Assembly (NCBI GenBank): GCA_003254885.1
Contig: QANT01004461.1
Coordinates: 1 to 56,191 of the forward strand
Direction: 5' to 3'
DNA length: 56,191 bases
Source of the DNA: Purshia tridentata
Lineage: Eukaryota; Streptophyta; Magnoliopsida; Rosales; Rosaceae
The translations under genes were made by a program, and so were the position numbers. The notes beneath the pieces were generated by a model. It ran no database searches, was not told where the DNA came from, and was given only the letters and a program-made list of their open reading frames with translations. Each line of letters opens with the position of its first letter. Within the stretch, counting starts at the first letter, position 1. Positions 11,659 through 22,518 of the stretch are shown here, piece by piece.

Positions 11659-12804
11659 ATGGCTGAGAAAGCACTCCACTTTAGTGCAGCATCAAGTTGG
11701 TATGAGCTCCAACCTGAACTGTTAGAGTTGGTCTTGAAAAAGCTTGATTTCGTCAACATCGTTCGCGTTAAAGCTGTTTGTTCTTCTTGGAATCATGCTG
11801 CAAAATCTTATATCTCTGCGCCATATCGCACACCATTGCTTCAAGCTCCATGGCTCATGCTCCCTAGTGATAGAAAACACTACCGCTGCTTCTTTAGCCT
11901 TGCAGAGAAAAAGATTTACACCATCAAAAACGTGTTTCATGGCTTTCAAGGTACTCAGTGTGTGGGTTCGTCACACGGGTGGCTGGTGATTTGGGACTAC
12001 AAGCAAGCAACCCCACATCTTTTTAATCCAATTTCTGGAGTTACGATTCAACTCCCATGCCTCCACTTTGAACACTTAGCCAGTCGTTATACGATGATCT
12101 CCAAAGTTGTTCTTTCCTCCGACCCGTCTCGCAACAACAACTTTGTCGTTGTATTCATTTTCGATGCACTGCAACAAAGACTAGCATTCTATAAGCATGG
12201 AGAACATCAAAACATATGGACCGAGTTAATTAGTGGTGCACATCAAAAGCACTACCGTGATATTATATTCCAGAGAGATCAGTACCGTTTAGTTGCATTG
12301 GCCAACGACGATTCGATTCAAGTTTGGGATTTCAAGGAAACTTGTCCCATGAAAACCATGGATTTTGAACCTTCGATGATGGAGGTGGTTAGAGACGACT
12401 TTCCCAGTTCCACAGTAAAGTGTAGTGAGACTTATTTGGTGGAGTCATTGGGTGAGGTTTTTTTTGTTGAGTGGGTTAAGGTGGACCTTCAACCCAATAA
12501 TATTGAAGATATGTTGCACTTCTATATCTCAAAGTTAAATTTTACTGCCGAAAAATACGAAAACATAGAATGTTTGAGTGACCGCGCTTTATGTTTGGAT
12601 GAAAATAAATCAGCAATGTTATTATCCACTTGGAATTTTCCAGAATTCGAAGGAAATTCAGTTTACTTTCCAGTTGAGTTCAACGAGACCTACTATTGGT
12701 ATGTATACAACTTGGAAACTAAAGTTAAGTCATATTATAAATATGGGATGGTTGGGTGCAGAGATTATTCACTACCCTTTTGGATTGTTCCTAATCCATG
12801 GTGA
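11659..12804 (+). CDS. F-box protein with DUF295 (KIB1-4 beta-propeller) domain
   Basis: Intronless 381-residue protein. An F-box motif occupies about residues 13-55 (PELLELVLKKLD, then VCSSWNHAAKSY), the part that would bind SKP1 in an SCF ubiquitin ligase. The rest has the DUF295/KIB beta-propeller look, with the landmark PHLFNPISGVTIQLP near residue 115 and a tryptophan-rich end DYSLPFWIVPNPW. Substrate unknown. This family expands rapidly in plants and many members are young or decaying; the frame here is complete. A degraded copy of its 3' end lies 0.5 kb downstream. The start ATG is the first in frame and gives the F-box at the usual N-terminal position. Confidence 0.9.
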   Translation: MAEKALHFSAASSWYELQPELLELVLKKLDFVNIVRVKAVCSSWNHAAKSYISAPYRTPLLQAPWLMLPSDRKHYRCFFSLAEKKIYTIKNVFHGFQGTQCVGSSHGWLVIWDYKQATPHLFNPISGVTIQLPCLHFEHLASRYTMISKVVLSSDPSRNNNFVVVFIFDALQQRLAFYKHGEHQNIWTELISGAHQKHYRDIIFQRDQYRLVALANDDSIQVWDFKETCPMKTMDFEPSMMEVVRDDFPSSTVKCSETYLVESLGEVFFVEWVKVDLQPNNIEDMLHFYISKLNFTAEKYENIECLSDRALCLDENKSAMLLSTWNFPEFEGNSVYFPVEFNETYYWYVYNLETKVKSYYKYGMVGCRDYSLPFWIVPNPW

Positions 12805-13160
12805 GGTATGTATTCTATTTTTGTTTTTCGTTTACATGTAATGCAGACTTATATATACTATGGCCTCGCTTAGTTTGTATGAATATGATTTGATAAGATA
12901 CATGGTTAAATTCATGTGTATTAAAAGAAGAATATGAAGGATGTTTTCTAACTTGAAAAAAAAGGAAAAAATTAAAGATGGAAAAAAGATGAAATTATTT
13001 AATCTCACTATTTTTAAAAATTGGAAGAAATAAGTTTCCTCTCATGATTAGTTCATCTAAATACATGTTATTCATTTAAGTTAGAAACTTTTTTTTTTAA
13101 TAAACATAAATTTATATTTATCATATCTAATTATATCTTAGATATTTTAGCTATTTTTTA

Positions 13161-13287
13161 GGACTGGCTCCACCAAGTCACATATGTATGATGGTGGACC
13201 TCAATCAGCTGTTTCAGTAGCTGTGTACGTACCAATTTGTTAAGGATAAGAAAAATGTGACAAAAGTAAAATCCAAATTCTATTATG
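13161..13287 (-). pseudogene. Duplicated fragment of M28 peptidase exon 20 and adjoining intron
   Basis: This stretch is closely similar (about 85% by eye) to 14197-14320, which covers most of exon 20 of the minus-strand M28 peptidase and the neighbouring part of intron 19. It is isolated, about 0.9 kb past that gene's own stop codon, so it cannot be part of the normal transcript. Confidence 0.8.
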
Positions 13288-13289
13288 TT

Positions 13290-13490
13290 TCAGCAATGTC
13301 ATTATCCACTCGACTTGAAAATTCAATCTACTTCACAAAAATGAATATCAATGGTGTGAGATTAAAGATGATATGACTGAGAATGACATTCATCTTGACT
13401 TGAAAAAACTAAAGTTGATTGCAGTCTTATTATAAATCCCGGCGGTGTATTCACCACTCTTCTGGATTGTTCCTAACCCATGGTGAGATA
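13290..13490 (+). pseudogene. Degenerate copy of the F-box gene 3' end
   Basis: The segment repeats in order blocks found at 12611-12805 of the F-box gene: CAGCAATGT.ATTATCCACT near the start, a middle with TAAAGTT.A, and CTGGATTGTTCCTAACCCATGG near the end (parent: TTGGATTGTTCCTAATCCATGG), including the final TGA. Frames are broken by indels. It is a relic of a tandem F-box copy. Confidence 0.8.
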
Positions 13491-13578
13491 TAATAGTACA
13501 CAGGAGTTTATTGTAGTTGGACTTGTTCTATATAATTGCGATACTTTTATCTGTGTAGTGGACACCGCCGGGGATTTA
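13433..13578. repeat. Imperfect 16-17-bp inverted repeat
   Basis: TAAATCCCGGCGGTGT (13433-13448) pairs with the bases at 13562-13578 with one extra G, across 113 bases. One arm lies inside the F-box relic and the other just past it. GC-rich arms in an AT-rich setting make chance less likely, but no element boundary is clear. Confidence 0.55.
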
Positions 13579-13933
13579 TCGAGTGATCACTAATTGGAAT
13601 TTGGAACGTGGTAAGAGAAGCAGCATGATCACTAATTGAGTAGTGAAATGCAGTTTACAACCTAACCATAACTTATCAGCTTTTGGTATTTAATTTCTCC
13701 AAATTAATGAATCTTGTTTAGGAGCCCTGGATTTGCTTTTCGTTTAATTTGATAGTTTCACTGTCTGCACAGGATTAAAATGGGGCATCAAAGATGAATG
13801 ATAAAAACGAAATAAATTGATTTATTATATTATTTAAAATAAAATTCATTCCTAAATCAATGGGAAAACACATTTTTGTAATTATTTTTTCAGTCAGACA
13901 TGCTAAAGCAGCTAAACGTCCTCTGGATCAAAA

Positions 13934-16900
13934 CTAGAAGATATAACTGGATAAAAAGCCAGAGTAAGCAGTGACATCCACCCACTCCGGAAAAAGACCT
14001 TTCAGCTTCTTTGCTTCATCAACCATATATTGGTCTATTACAGCAACTTCCACCCTCAAATCTTCAGAACTGTTGGCCTGCATTCATCACAAATCACAAC
14101 AAAATTGAGCCATGCAGATGCAGCAGCTAAAAGCACATAAACTAACACTAACCACAGAGAGCGCCTTACCTCTAACCAGAAGGTCCAATTCTCAGGGCTG
14201 GCTCCACTAAGTCGACATATGTATGATGGTGGACCTCCACCAGTTGTTTCAGTAGCTGTACCAATTTCTCAAGGATAAGAGAAACGTGACAAACTAAAAC
14301 CTAAACTCTATTCAGTATATCTATAGAAAATCAAAATAAATCTTCTAATACCTGGGAGTGTATTGTCTGCAAATGACCAACTAGATAAAGGGCCCGTAAT
14401 ATTGAGGACTGCAACCCAAACCTCCTCTAACGAACTGAAAGAAAGGTATTACAAAAAGCTTTAAACCTTACAACTGAATTTTAAAAAATAAAACCTAGAA
14501 ACTCATATATAAAAAGCCTTTTTCTGTATTCAGTAGTAGGTCATGTACACGAACTCTGTTCAACTCACCCTAAAGAGAGTTCCAAGTGTATTCTCCGAGA
14601 TCCCTCGCTAAAAACTGTATTTGTCTTATAAGTGGACAGATGGGGGAACTGTCCGTAGTGCTTCAAAATACCATCACTTCCTGCAGGGAACTTCAAGCTT
14701 CTTGAGAACAAAAAAGAAACAGGAAAAAGTGCCTGCATATATACATACAAAGGGCCATCAGATAATTTTTCAACCATGTTCCCATGTTTTCAATTTTATG
14801 TTAAAAAATTTTCGGTAAATAGTAATTGACTTGCATAAACTTATCCATGGTGAAAGCATAAATGACATCTACCACTCAAATTAAGAAGAGTGAGTATTTA
14901 ATAGCCGGCATAGCTCATGTGGTAGAGTAGGGTTGTTCTTGAATCATGGGTAAATCTTAGATTTAGGACATGTGTGTCTTCCATGAAGATCATTCACACG
15001 ATGGATGATCCAATCTCAACGATAAGCACTTGAGAGTTTGAAAAAGTCACAGGAGACCATCTATAATCATAAGTTTGACATAACATCATCCACAAACTTA
15101 CACACCATAAAAGTCTCTCGGTGAGATAACTTTGCAGTTTCAAAAGATAACTCTGAACTAATGTGCAATTCCTTTGCCACTTCAGGTGAGTGCTTGAAAA
15201 GAAAAAGTAAAGAATTGGAATCCACAACAGAAAAATCATAGCTGGAGTCCACAACCTGATTTGCATCTGTCATTCACAGAAGAAAACTGTTTACATGGGA
15301 ATATAGGATAAACCCACAAAATTAAAAAAAAGAAAAAAAAAGAAAGAAAGAAACAATATCATCCCAAAATTCAATTAGAAGAGAGCTCAGACTAATATTT
15401 GTTGAATGGATTTGCAATCATTTACAAAAACCATAGCCTGAAGATTGATCTATTTTTACCATATTTTATAAGGATTTTGAAATTATACTTGTGAAAAAAG
15501 AAAAGAAAAACATTTGGATGTATGCCTCTCAGTTAACACATCAACTTCTGCTAGCTTGAATACCTGCAGTAAGAAATGTATGCTGGAAAACAATCCTCTT
15601 AGGTGCAGCCGTGCTATATGGAAAGAACTGAGATGATAGAGCTAAGCCTAGCACAGTAAGATGCAGCAAGACTTGCAAAATGGATGACCTAGCTAACCAG
15701 TGACCACAAATAGGTATCAGAGGGCCTACACACCAACCGGTCACAACTCCAATTATTGCTGCGATCACAATGTCAGGAATGAAATAACCTGCAAGAAATA
15801 TTTTATAATTAAGGCATGCTTTTTGTGAATTTTTGAATAGTGAGACTTCAAAGTCATTTACAGCATAATCCAAAGTTTCAGACTGAACCACATTTAACAG
15901 CAAAACATTCATAGAAAACTGAATCTCCAACTATGAGAAAAATGATGACCAAATTGATCAAGCAAAAAATCTTACTTTGAAAATATAATGACTTTATGTG
16001 AAAAGGTAACATATACCAACAGTAAAGGCAGAAGAAGTTCGAAAAACTAACCATAAGGTGGTGGCAAAGCACCCATCATACCCATCTTTTCAACCAAAAA
16101 TTGGATAAGAAATCCACCAAAATATACAGCGTATGCAAGGCTCGGAAGTATAGGTAACATGTAAAATAATGTTGACCTGAGAGAAGAAGTATAAATTTTG
16201 TTAAAGTAATTATTTATTGAAAACTGTGAGAAACAGGACCAAAATGTCGATACCAATTGTAAGAAAGGAAACACGCAAGCACACCATTTATCATTATAAC
16301 TTTATAACCAGAACTGTTGAAATCAGTACCTGAGTGATTGGCGACCAACTAATTTGACTGACAAGCAATATGAAATCCATGCAGGAAGCATAGAAGCGGA
16401 CAGTGAAAATGCCAAGAAGCCTCCACTCAGCCCAGCCAAAAGATAAGCCTGCTTTCACTAAAGTAGTCTTAGCTATTTCAGATTTAATGAAACAAATATA
16501 CGAGTCACACATCTTAAGTTAATGATGCATCCCTTTGGGTGATCAATAAAATTTAGAAAAGTGATAACAATCGGGAAAAAAAAGTACTCACACTACATAC
16601 CAAAGTTACCATAGCATATAATCCAAATGCTCCCCAGAACCTTGCTTCATCAGATAAAGCCTGCAATATTCATGCATACGATAATTATTTGCTTCATCAG
16701 ATAAATACTGGGATTAGTGAAATATCTATAAACAGTATGTCTACAAACTAAAACAGAGACATGATGAGAGCAAATTAATTTCTAAGATATAGAGAAAAAT
16801 AAGAGCACAAAAGATTTAAAGGTCATAGGTGCAAAATATCATTTAGGTAAAAATAAGATATTTAATATAACAGAGAATGTAGCCAATGAGATTTGAATGT

Positions 16901-17959
16901 ACTATTTTAAACCAATAAATGGAAAAAAGAAAAAAAAAAAAAAAGGTCCATAATTTTCTCTCTTGAGTCTTCAATTCGCAAATGGTGCTTTTATATTCAA
17001 CTATAAATGTAACTTATAAGCAACTATTGAAGCCTTTTCTATGTTAAAACTTAAAAACTAATCATCTAAATGGGGGGGAAATATAAATTTGGTCTTAATC
17101 TGGTACATAAGAGTTAAGACTACCTCCTTTAAAGACTTGGAAACTGATGCATCTTGAGAGAGGGGAAAGTTACTCCAAATAATTCTTGGCATCAACAAAC
17201 CAACAAGAGCACAGGGTATGAACATCAAGTAAGCCAAATATGGATGAGCAAACCTGCATTCCAATCCAAAATGTCAGAGAGAGTTTTCAAGGTATGATGA
17301 AGCTCCATCTTCAAAAGATACTTTCAAGAGCTTGAATTTATTTCTTTTCTCAATAGGAGCAAGAATTGAATTCGAGCAGCCCATAAATTTTGCATTATTA
17401 AGTTCATTTATGATCTAGAACTTTATCAAGCATGAAATACTAATTCAAATGATTTGTCCATAGGATCCATGGGACAGTTTATTAGAACACAACTGAACAA
17501 GATATGAACCCACCAGTTCATTGCACAGCTAGTAAACAGCAATCTCAAGATGGAAAAGAGTATTGGAAAAACAATTGCCAATAAAATCCCAGTAGCATGG
17601 AAAAGCATTCCTGCAAAATTAACAAATTGGACAACAATGTTGAAAATTCTTGACAAATGTAAAAGTTAAATAATGAACTATACCCTGTGGGTAGAGAACC
17701 AGAACTTTGGGGAGCAGAAACTTTTATAGGACTAGTAACTGCTAACTATGAACATAGCAATAAGGTTGCATGAATGTCTTCACATTAAAAATCCGTGGAT
17801 TTACCTTTCATAAAATCCCAGAAAGTAGCAAACCAAGAAAGGAGTCCAGGAATCTGCTCTTGTGAGAAAAATGGCATAGCTAGGAAGATGGCAATAGGAA
17901 TACTGTGAAGTAGCATAGCTACCTTCCGTGAATAGTATATCTGTAATATTCATGGAGAG

Positions 17960-18019
<60 letters not shown>

Positions 18020-20995
18020 TTAGAAAAAGAAACATCAGCTGGAAGCATACTTGTCAAATAAACAATGTGTCATGAAAATATCACAAACCATGAGCTTTGT
18101 AGCATACCATGAACCATGTTAGATAATCAAAAAAAACAGCACCCCCACCCTCATACTGATTGGCAGTAGTTTCATTAGATTCTGTTTCATGCGTATTTTG
18201 TAGCTTAGAAGAATTGGTGAAGCCCTTAATTATGCTAAACAAATTTTCTCCGCGAGCTTGCATACTTCCAGGTCTGGAGGCATTGGAAGGTATCAGAGGA
18301 AGTGCTTAGGGACGAATTGATTTAAAATTCAAATTAAGTAAATCTGTACCAAAATAGCAGATGTAATGCATACAATAGTCTCTCCATTGTATCATAGGAT
18401 GTATGGTAAAAATAACCACCAAGGAGAAAGATAATATCCAAGCCAGGAATGTCACCATAATCCTCGGAAAATATTCGAAAATCTGTATCGCCAGGAATAA
18501 CAGGAAAAACATCCTACACATAGCCATAAATCATTCAGAAGTAAGTCAGCTTATAAAAAGAGAAGAGAAGCTGAAAAACACAAACTATCTGAATTAGTAT
18601 CATCGTCTAAAGATTCAGAAGGCAAAAGAAGATGGTAAAATGATACTCAGTTAAAATGATTAAAATGAAACTCACTTAAAGAGAAAGTTAACTGGGGAAT
18701 TTAACAGGGGAAAAAAGTAAATGCATTTGAAGCACAACACTGTAATATATATTAAATGAAGGGAGCAAGTCCAAATAAGCTGCATTCATCAAAATGAAAA
18801 TTAATATTTAGTACTTCATTGAAAGGCAAAACATTAACCTGAGCTGCACTATGTGCCATGGGATATACTGCTGATTGAGCATAGACCTGTGAAGGCCAAG
18901 AACCAGGTCCTGATTGACAAACTAAATCTGCAAAAATCAAGAGTACTGAAATCAACAAAGAATGCTGCAGCTGAAAAGGTTGCATTTCACAAAGCAATAA
19001 TACTGAAAATATAAATTCATGTTTTTTATGAATAAAGATGACAATTTTAAATATTATTAACTCTTCATCTACTTTCGCGAAAAATGTATCAGGAATCAAA
19101 ACCAAGCACAAATTAATATTTATGTCGATACAGGTCACATCAAAAGATTATTTGGACAAAACATATCATACTTAAATGCATCCCATCTTTTCAAGACAAC
19201 TTATATTAGAATTGGACCGTCCAAGCGTGGTGGTTTGTGCATTAGAGGTGGCAGACTGCTCTTGAATTATCAAGCAAAAGGAAAAGGATTATCAATTCTT
19301 TAGTCCACTCTGGATTAGCAGCAAAATAATATTGACAATTGATGATATCCTACCAGGACCACTTGATCCCGAAGCTTCCACATTTATAAAAGCCCCAATA
19401 GTCTCACGCCATTTATGTGTCTTCATGAAGCCATGAGAACCCTAAATAGCATAGAAATCACCTCTTATGAGCTTAAACACATCATAGGGCCAATACTATA
19501 AAATTATCAAAGAACTAAAATCTCAACACAAAAAATAAAATTGAAATTATATAAACTTTGAATAGTAGCAAATGATTTAAGATGTTGCTTCCGGACTAAA
19601 TATTATCAAAACAGCCTACCAACATAAAAAGCTCTTCTGCACCATTAAAAAGGAAAATAACAGGCCGAGGGGGAACCCATCCAGAGTCCACAATAAGTCT
19701 TGCTACTTCCAGCATTGATGCTGCGAAGGAATAGAAAAATAAGGAAAATGTTATATCATGCAAGAAATGGTAAAATTAGCAACTCCAATCAGGTGAAGAA
19801 ATTTTCTGTACCCACCTACACATGAACCACAATCAGCAGCACCTGGGGAACCAAGTGGGCCGTCAAAATGGCCGTTCAGCAATACTGACGGGTCAGAGTC
19901 TTGTGAATCTTCCGATGAAATCCTGCCATTAAATAAAACTTAGTGTGCCGTGACATTTGCTAAACTGCAGCAAGATGAAAGCATCAATGCTACATTATCT
20001 GATAATATACTTATAACTATGGCAATCAGAAATGTGCACAATACCTCATCATAATATTTGTGTGGTTTCTGTACGCCAGAGATATGCTATGACCTAAAAA
20101 TATCATATTAAAGGTGCCATTAACAATGGTCTCGTCTATCTCAATTCTGCAGAAAGATTTAGGAATCATAGTCAGTTATCAATCTCAGATAAACAAAAAA
20201 TTCCTACAAGCTGATGTGGAAAAATCTATATATGGACCTAACATCGGATCCAGCTTGCTCCTTTAGCATTTCTAACTGCACTTTAATATATCGAGCAGCT
20301 TCTCTTAAACCAGGACGTCCTTCCTATCAGCAAAAGTACAAAATTGTTAATAAATAACTCAACCTAAGAACAATAACCAATCTCTCCAATAGCAATTACG
20401 CTAACCCTCCTCAGCTTGATTGTTTATCAAAAATGACTTCTTTTTTTCATATGACCTTCTAATATAAAATTTTTTGTAATCTTCGTTTCTTCAAAACATA
20501 GTATTCGCCAAACAAGGAAATGAACTAGAGTGTGTGTGTTAAAACACAATGGCCAAACAAGTGCCAAAGAATCAAGATTTTGACTTCTTCTCTGCAACCA
20601 AACGGAGCTTTAACACTCAAGCTTTCAACATTTATGTTAAAAACTAAATTAAGATTTCATTTTGTGTTAAAAACTAAATTAAGATTTCATTGACGCAACC
20701 ATAAATTTCCAGCATGCATTCAAATCAAACACATTAAATCCTAAACAAAATGCAGTGAGGTTATTGAAATTTGAGCTCTCACTTGGCGGCCGTCGATCTC
20801 TTGGGCCAAAATTCGAACATGCTCAACAGCTCTAGCTTCCGAGAAGCGATCAAGAGGCGCGTCGATGTCGAGAAGCTTAACAAAGTGCATATGGAGGATG
20901 GAGTAGACCAGCATCGCCATGCCGCCGTACATCACCACCAAAATGAACAGGAACTTGAACCCGGACGCATCCCCGGAGCTGAACCTCAACGCCAT
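13934..20995 (-). CDS. ER M28 zinc metallopeptidase (ERMP1/Fxna-like)
   Basis: Multi-pass ER membrane protein with a luminal M28 di-zinc exopeptidase domain. Twenty-one exons from 20783-20995 to 13934-14077 join to 873 residues, the length usual for the plant family. Exons in order: 20783-20995, 20238-20323, 20045-20146, 19816-19922, 19620-19720, 19354-19441, 18839-18927, 18374-18513, 18108-18273, 17805-17940, 17514-17610, 17124-17253, 16601-16660, 16330-16448, 16052-16176, 15564-15788, 15106-15266, 14569-14732, 14352-14434, 14170-14255, 13934-14077. Metal-site candidates: H152 and D154 (GHFDG), D164, E198-E199 (NGAEEL), E225 (NVEASG) and H299 (YFYHTSYD). A signal-anchor helix lies at about 14-35, and several membrane helices follow residue 360. 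The second Asp of the animal SDD motif is Cys here (ADCGS), as I recall for plant homologues. Positionally equivalent to At1g67420. Confidence 0.95.
14901..14970 (+). repeat. tRNA-like (box A) fragment in intron 17 of the M28 peptidase
   Basis: GCCGGCATAGCTCATGTGGTAGAG resembles the 5' part of a tRNA with an internal box A (TAGCTCA.GTGGTAGAG). The 3' half does not fold as a tRNA and no box B is clear. It is more likely a SINE-head relic than a tRNA gene. Confidence 0.35.
17955..18014. repeat. (GA)n microsatellite in M28 peptidase intron 9
   Basis: About 30 GA repeats with one GC interruption, directly readable. It lies 15 bases upstream (in transcript sense) of exon 10's acceptor at 17941, so on the transcript it forms a TC-rich tract next to a splice acceptor. 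Length changes here could affect splicing. Confidence 0.95.
20635..20691. repeat. 30-bp tandem duplication in M28 peptidase intron 1
   Basis: A 26-base block beginning GTTAAAAACTAAATTAAG occurs at 20636-20661 and again, identical, at 20666-20691. The perfect identity suggests a recent slippage event. Confidence 0.9.
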
Positions 20996-22518
20996 TTTCT
21001 GTCCCCCAGCCGCTTCGATCTCTCTGAAAACCTAAAACGACGATATCGATGTGCTTACAAGGCGCTGATATGCGTATTTATGTGAGAGAGAGAGGGACGC
21101 AACGTGTGGGATTAGTACAGCGTGAATAATATGCTGTGTATTGTCAGTGAAGTCAGTGGGTGTAGGCGGCTAATTGGTCAAAAACAAGAAGTTGAGAAGT
21201 TGAGTGTCGAGAAATGCATACAGAAAGTGCCTGCCGCTACGGGACGTTGTGGTAGTTGTCATTGTCGTCTCCGCTGGGCAACCTGCTAATACTATACAAT
21301 CATATTTTGTGAATTGGGCTAGTGGATATGGATTACGACTACGCGTGATGTAACAATGGAGTGTGGGCTGTTTGGATAAGGGCCCATTGGTCATGGGTTT
21401 CCCTTTGATAATAATTCTAAAAGGACCGCCTTTTTTTACTTTTGAAACCCTATACTTATGTTTTACCTTTTTTTTTCTTGTCAATACTTATTTTTAAACT
21501 TTTACTTTAATGAAGTGTGATGACTATATGAGCATATGGGGTTTGAAAAACATAAGAAGGGTCCTTTTAAATTGCCCCATGGATAAAGGAAGTATTTGGG
21601 CTGCTGTAATATATATGCTTGTTTCAATTTTTGAGTGTCGATTATTTATATTTTCAGTTTATATGATTATATCGTAATTTTTTTTAACTCACTAAATTTT
21701 CTTTGAAAATATATAAAAATGCACATGAATTAATGAGGAGATGCTTCAATTTAAGAAACATGAGGGGCATTTTACCCTTGCCCTACCTTTTACACATTCA
21801 GATTCACTATCTTTTTTTCCTTCTTTTTTTTTTTTTGTGATCAATACATTCACTTTCATCTTATGTACTTGCATTCTCTCACATAGTTTTTCATTTGTAT
21901 TTTGTTCCTATAATGACTTCCATTACCATGCATGTGATGCTTCTTACTCCCTTTCCCACACTAATCCCACTACATATGTATCATTTGTGAGTAAGGTTTG
22001 GGTAGAAGTTAAGCCTAAAGTTCTAAACCACGTTTACAATTCAACTAATTGAATTTATTTTCTTACACATTCATCACATGTATTACTTGACGGGGTTTGC
22101 TGTATGTACCACTTTATACACCAATGTCTATACGATCAATAATGGTAGAAAATATTCATACCCGCATCATACAATACATCAAAGAAATTCATTCATCACC
22201 TTTTTTTGGGAGAGAACAAACTCCATCCCTTTTTCGTAAAAGTTAAAGTTGACTAGGCTTTGAGTGTTGATCAATGATCACAAATACTCATCCTTTGTTC
22301 CCATCAAAGCTCAAAATATAAATTTATAAGTTGTTTATTAAATAAAATAATAATTGGGCATGGATGACCAGTACTCGAAGCAAGGCCCCCAAGGACTCAC
22401 CAAAGTTGTTTGGTTTTGCCTCCTTAACCAATCAAACTGATACTTTAGTACTGGCCTGTTGTCACTGAAGACTCAGCAGATGGACACACAGTAAGTAACG
22501 TCAAAAGATCTCACAAAA
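20996..22518. promoter_or_regulatory. Divergent promoter region between M28 peptidase and exostosin genes
   Basis: This 1.5-kb spacer separates two start codons facing away from each other. Site II-type elements cluster on the peptidase side: TGGGCT at 21315-21320 and 21364-21369, and GGCCCA at 21381-21386. These suit a constitutive housekeeping promoter. I see no gene; the remaining open frames are AT-rich and non-coding in look. Confidence 0.45.
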
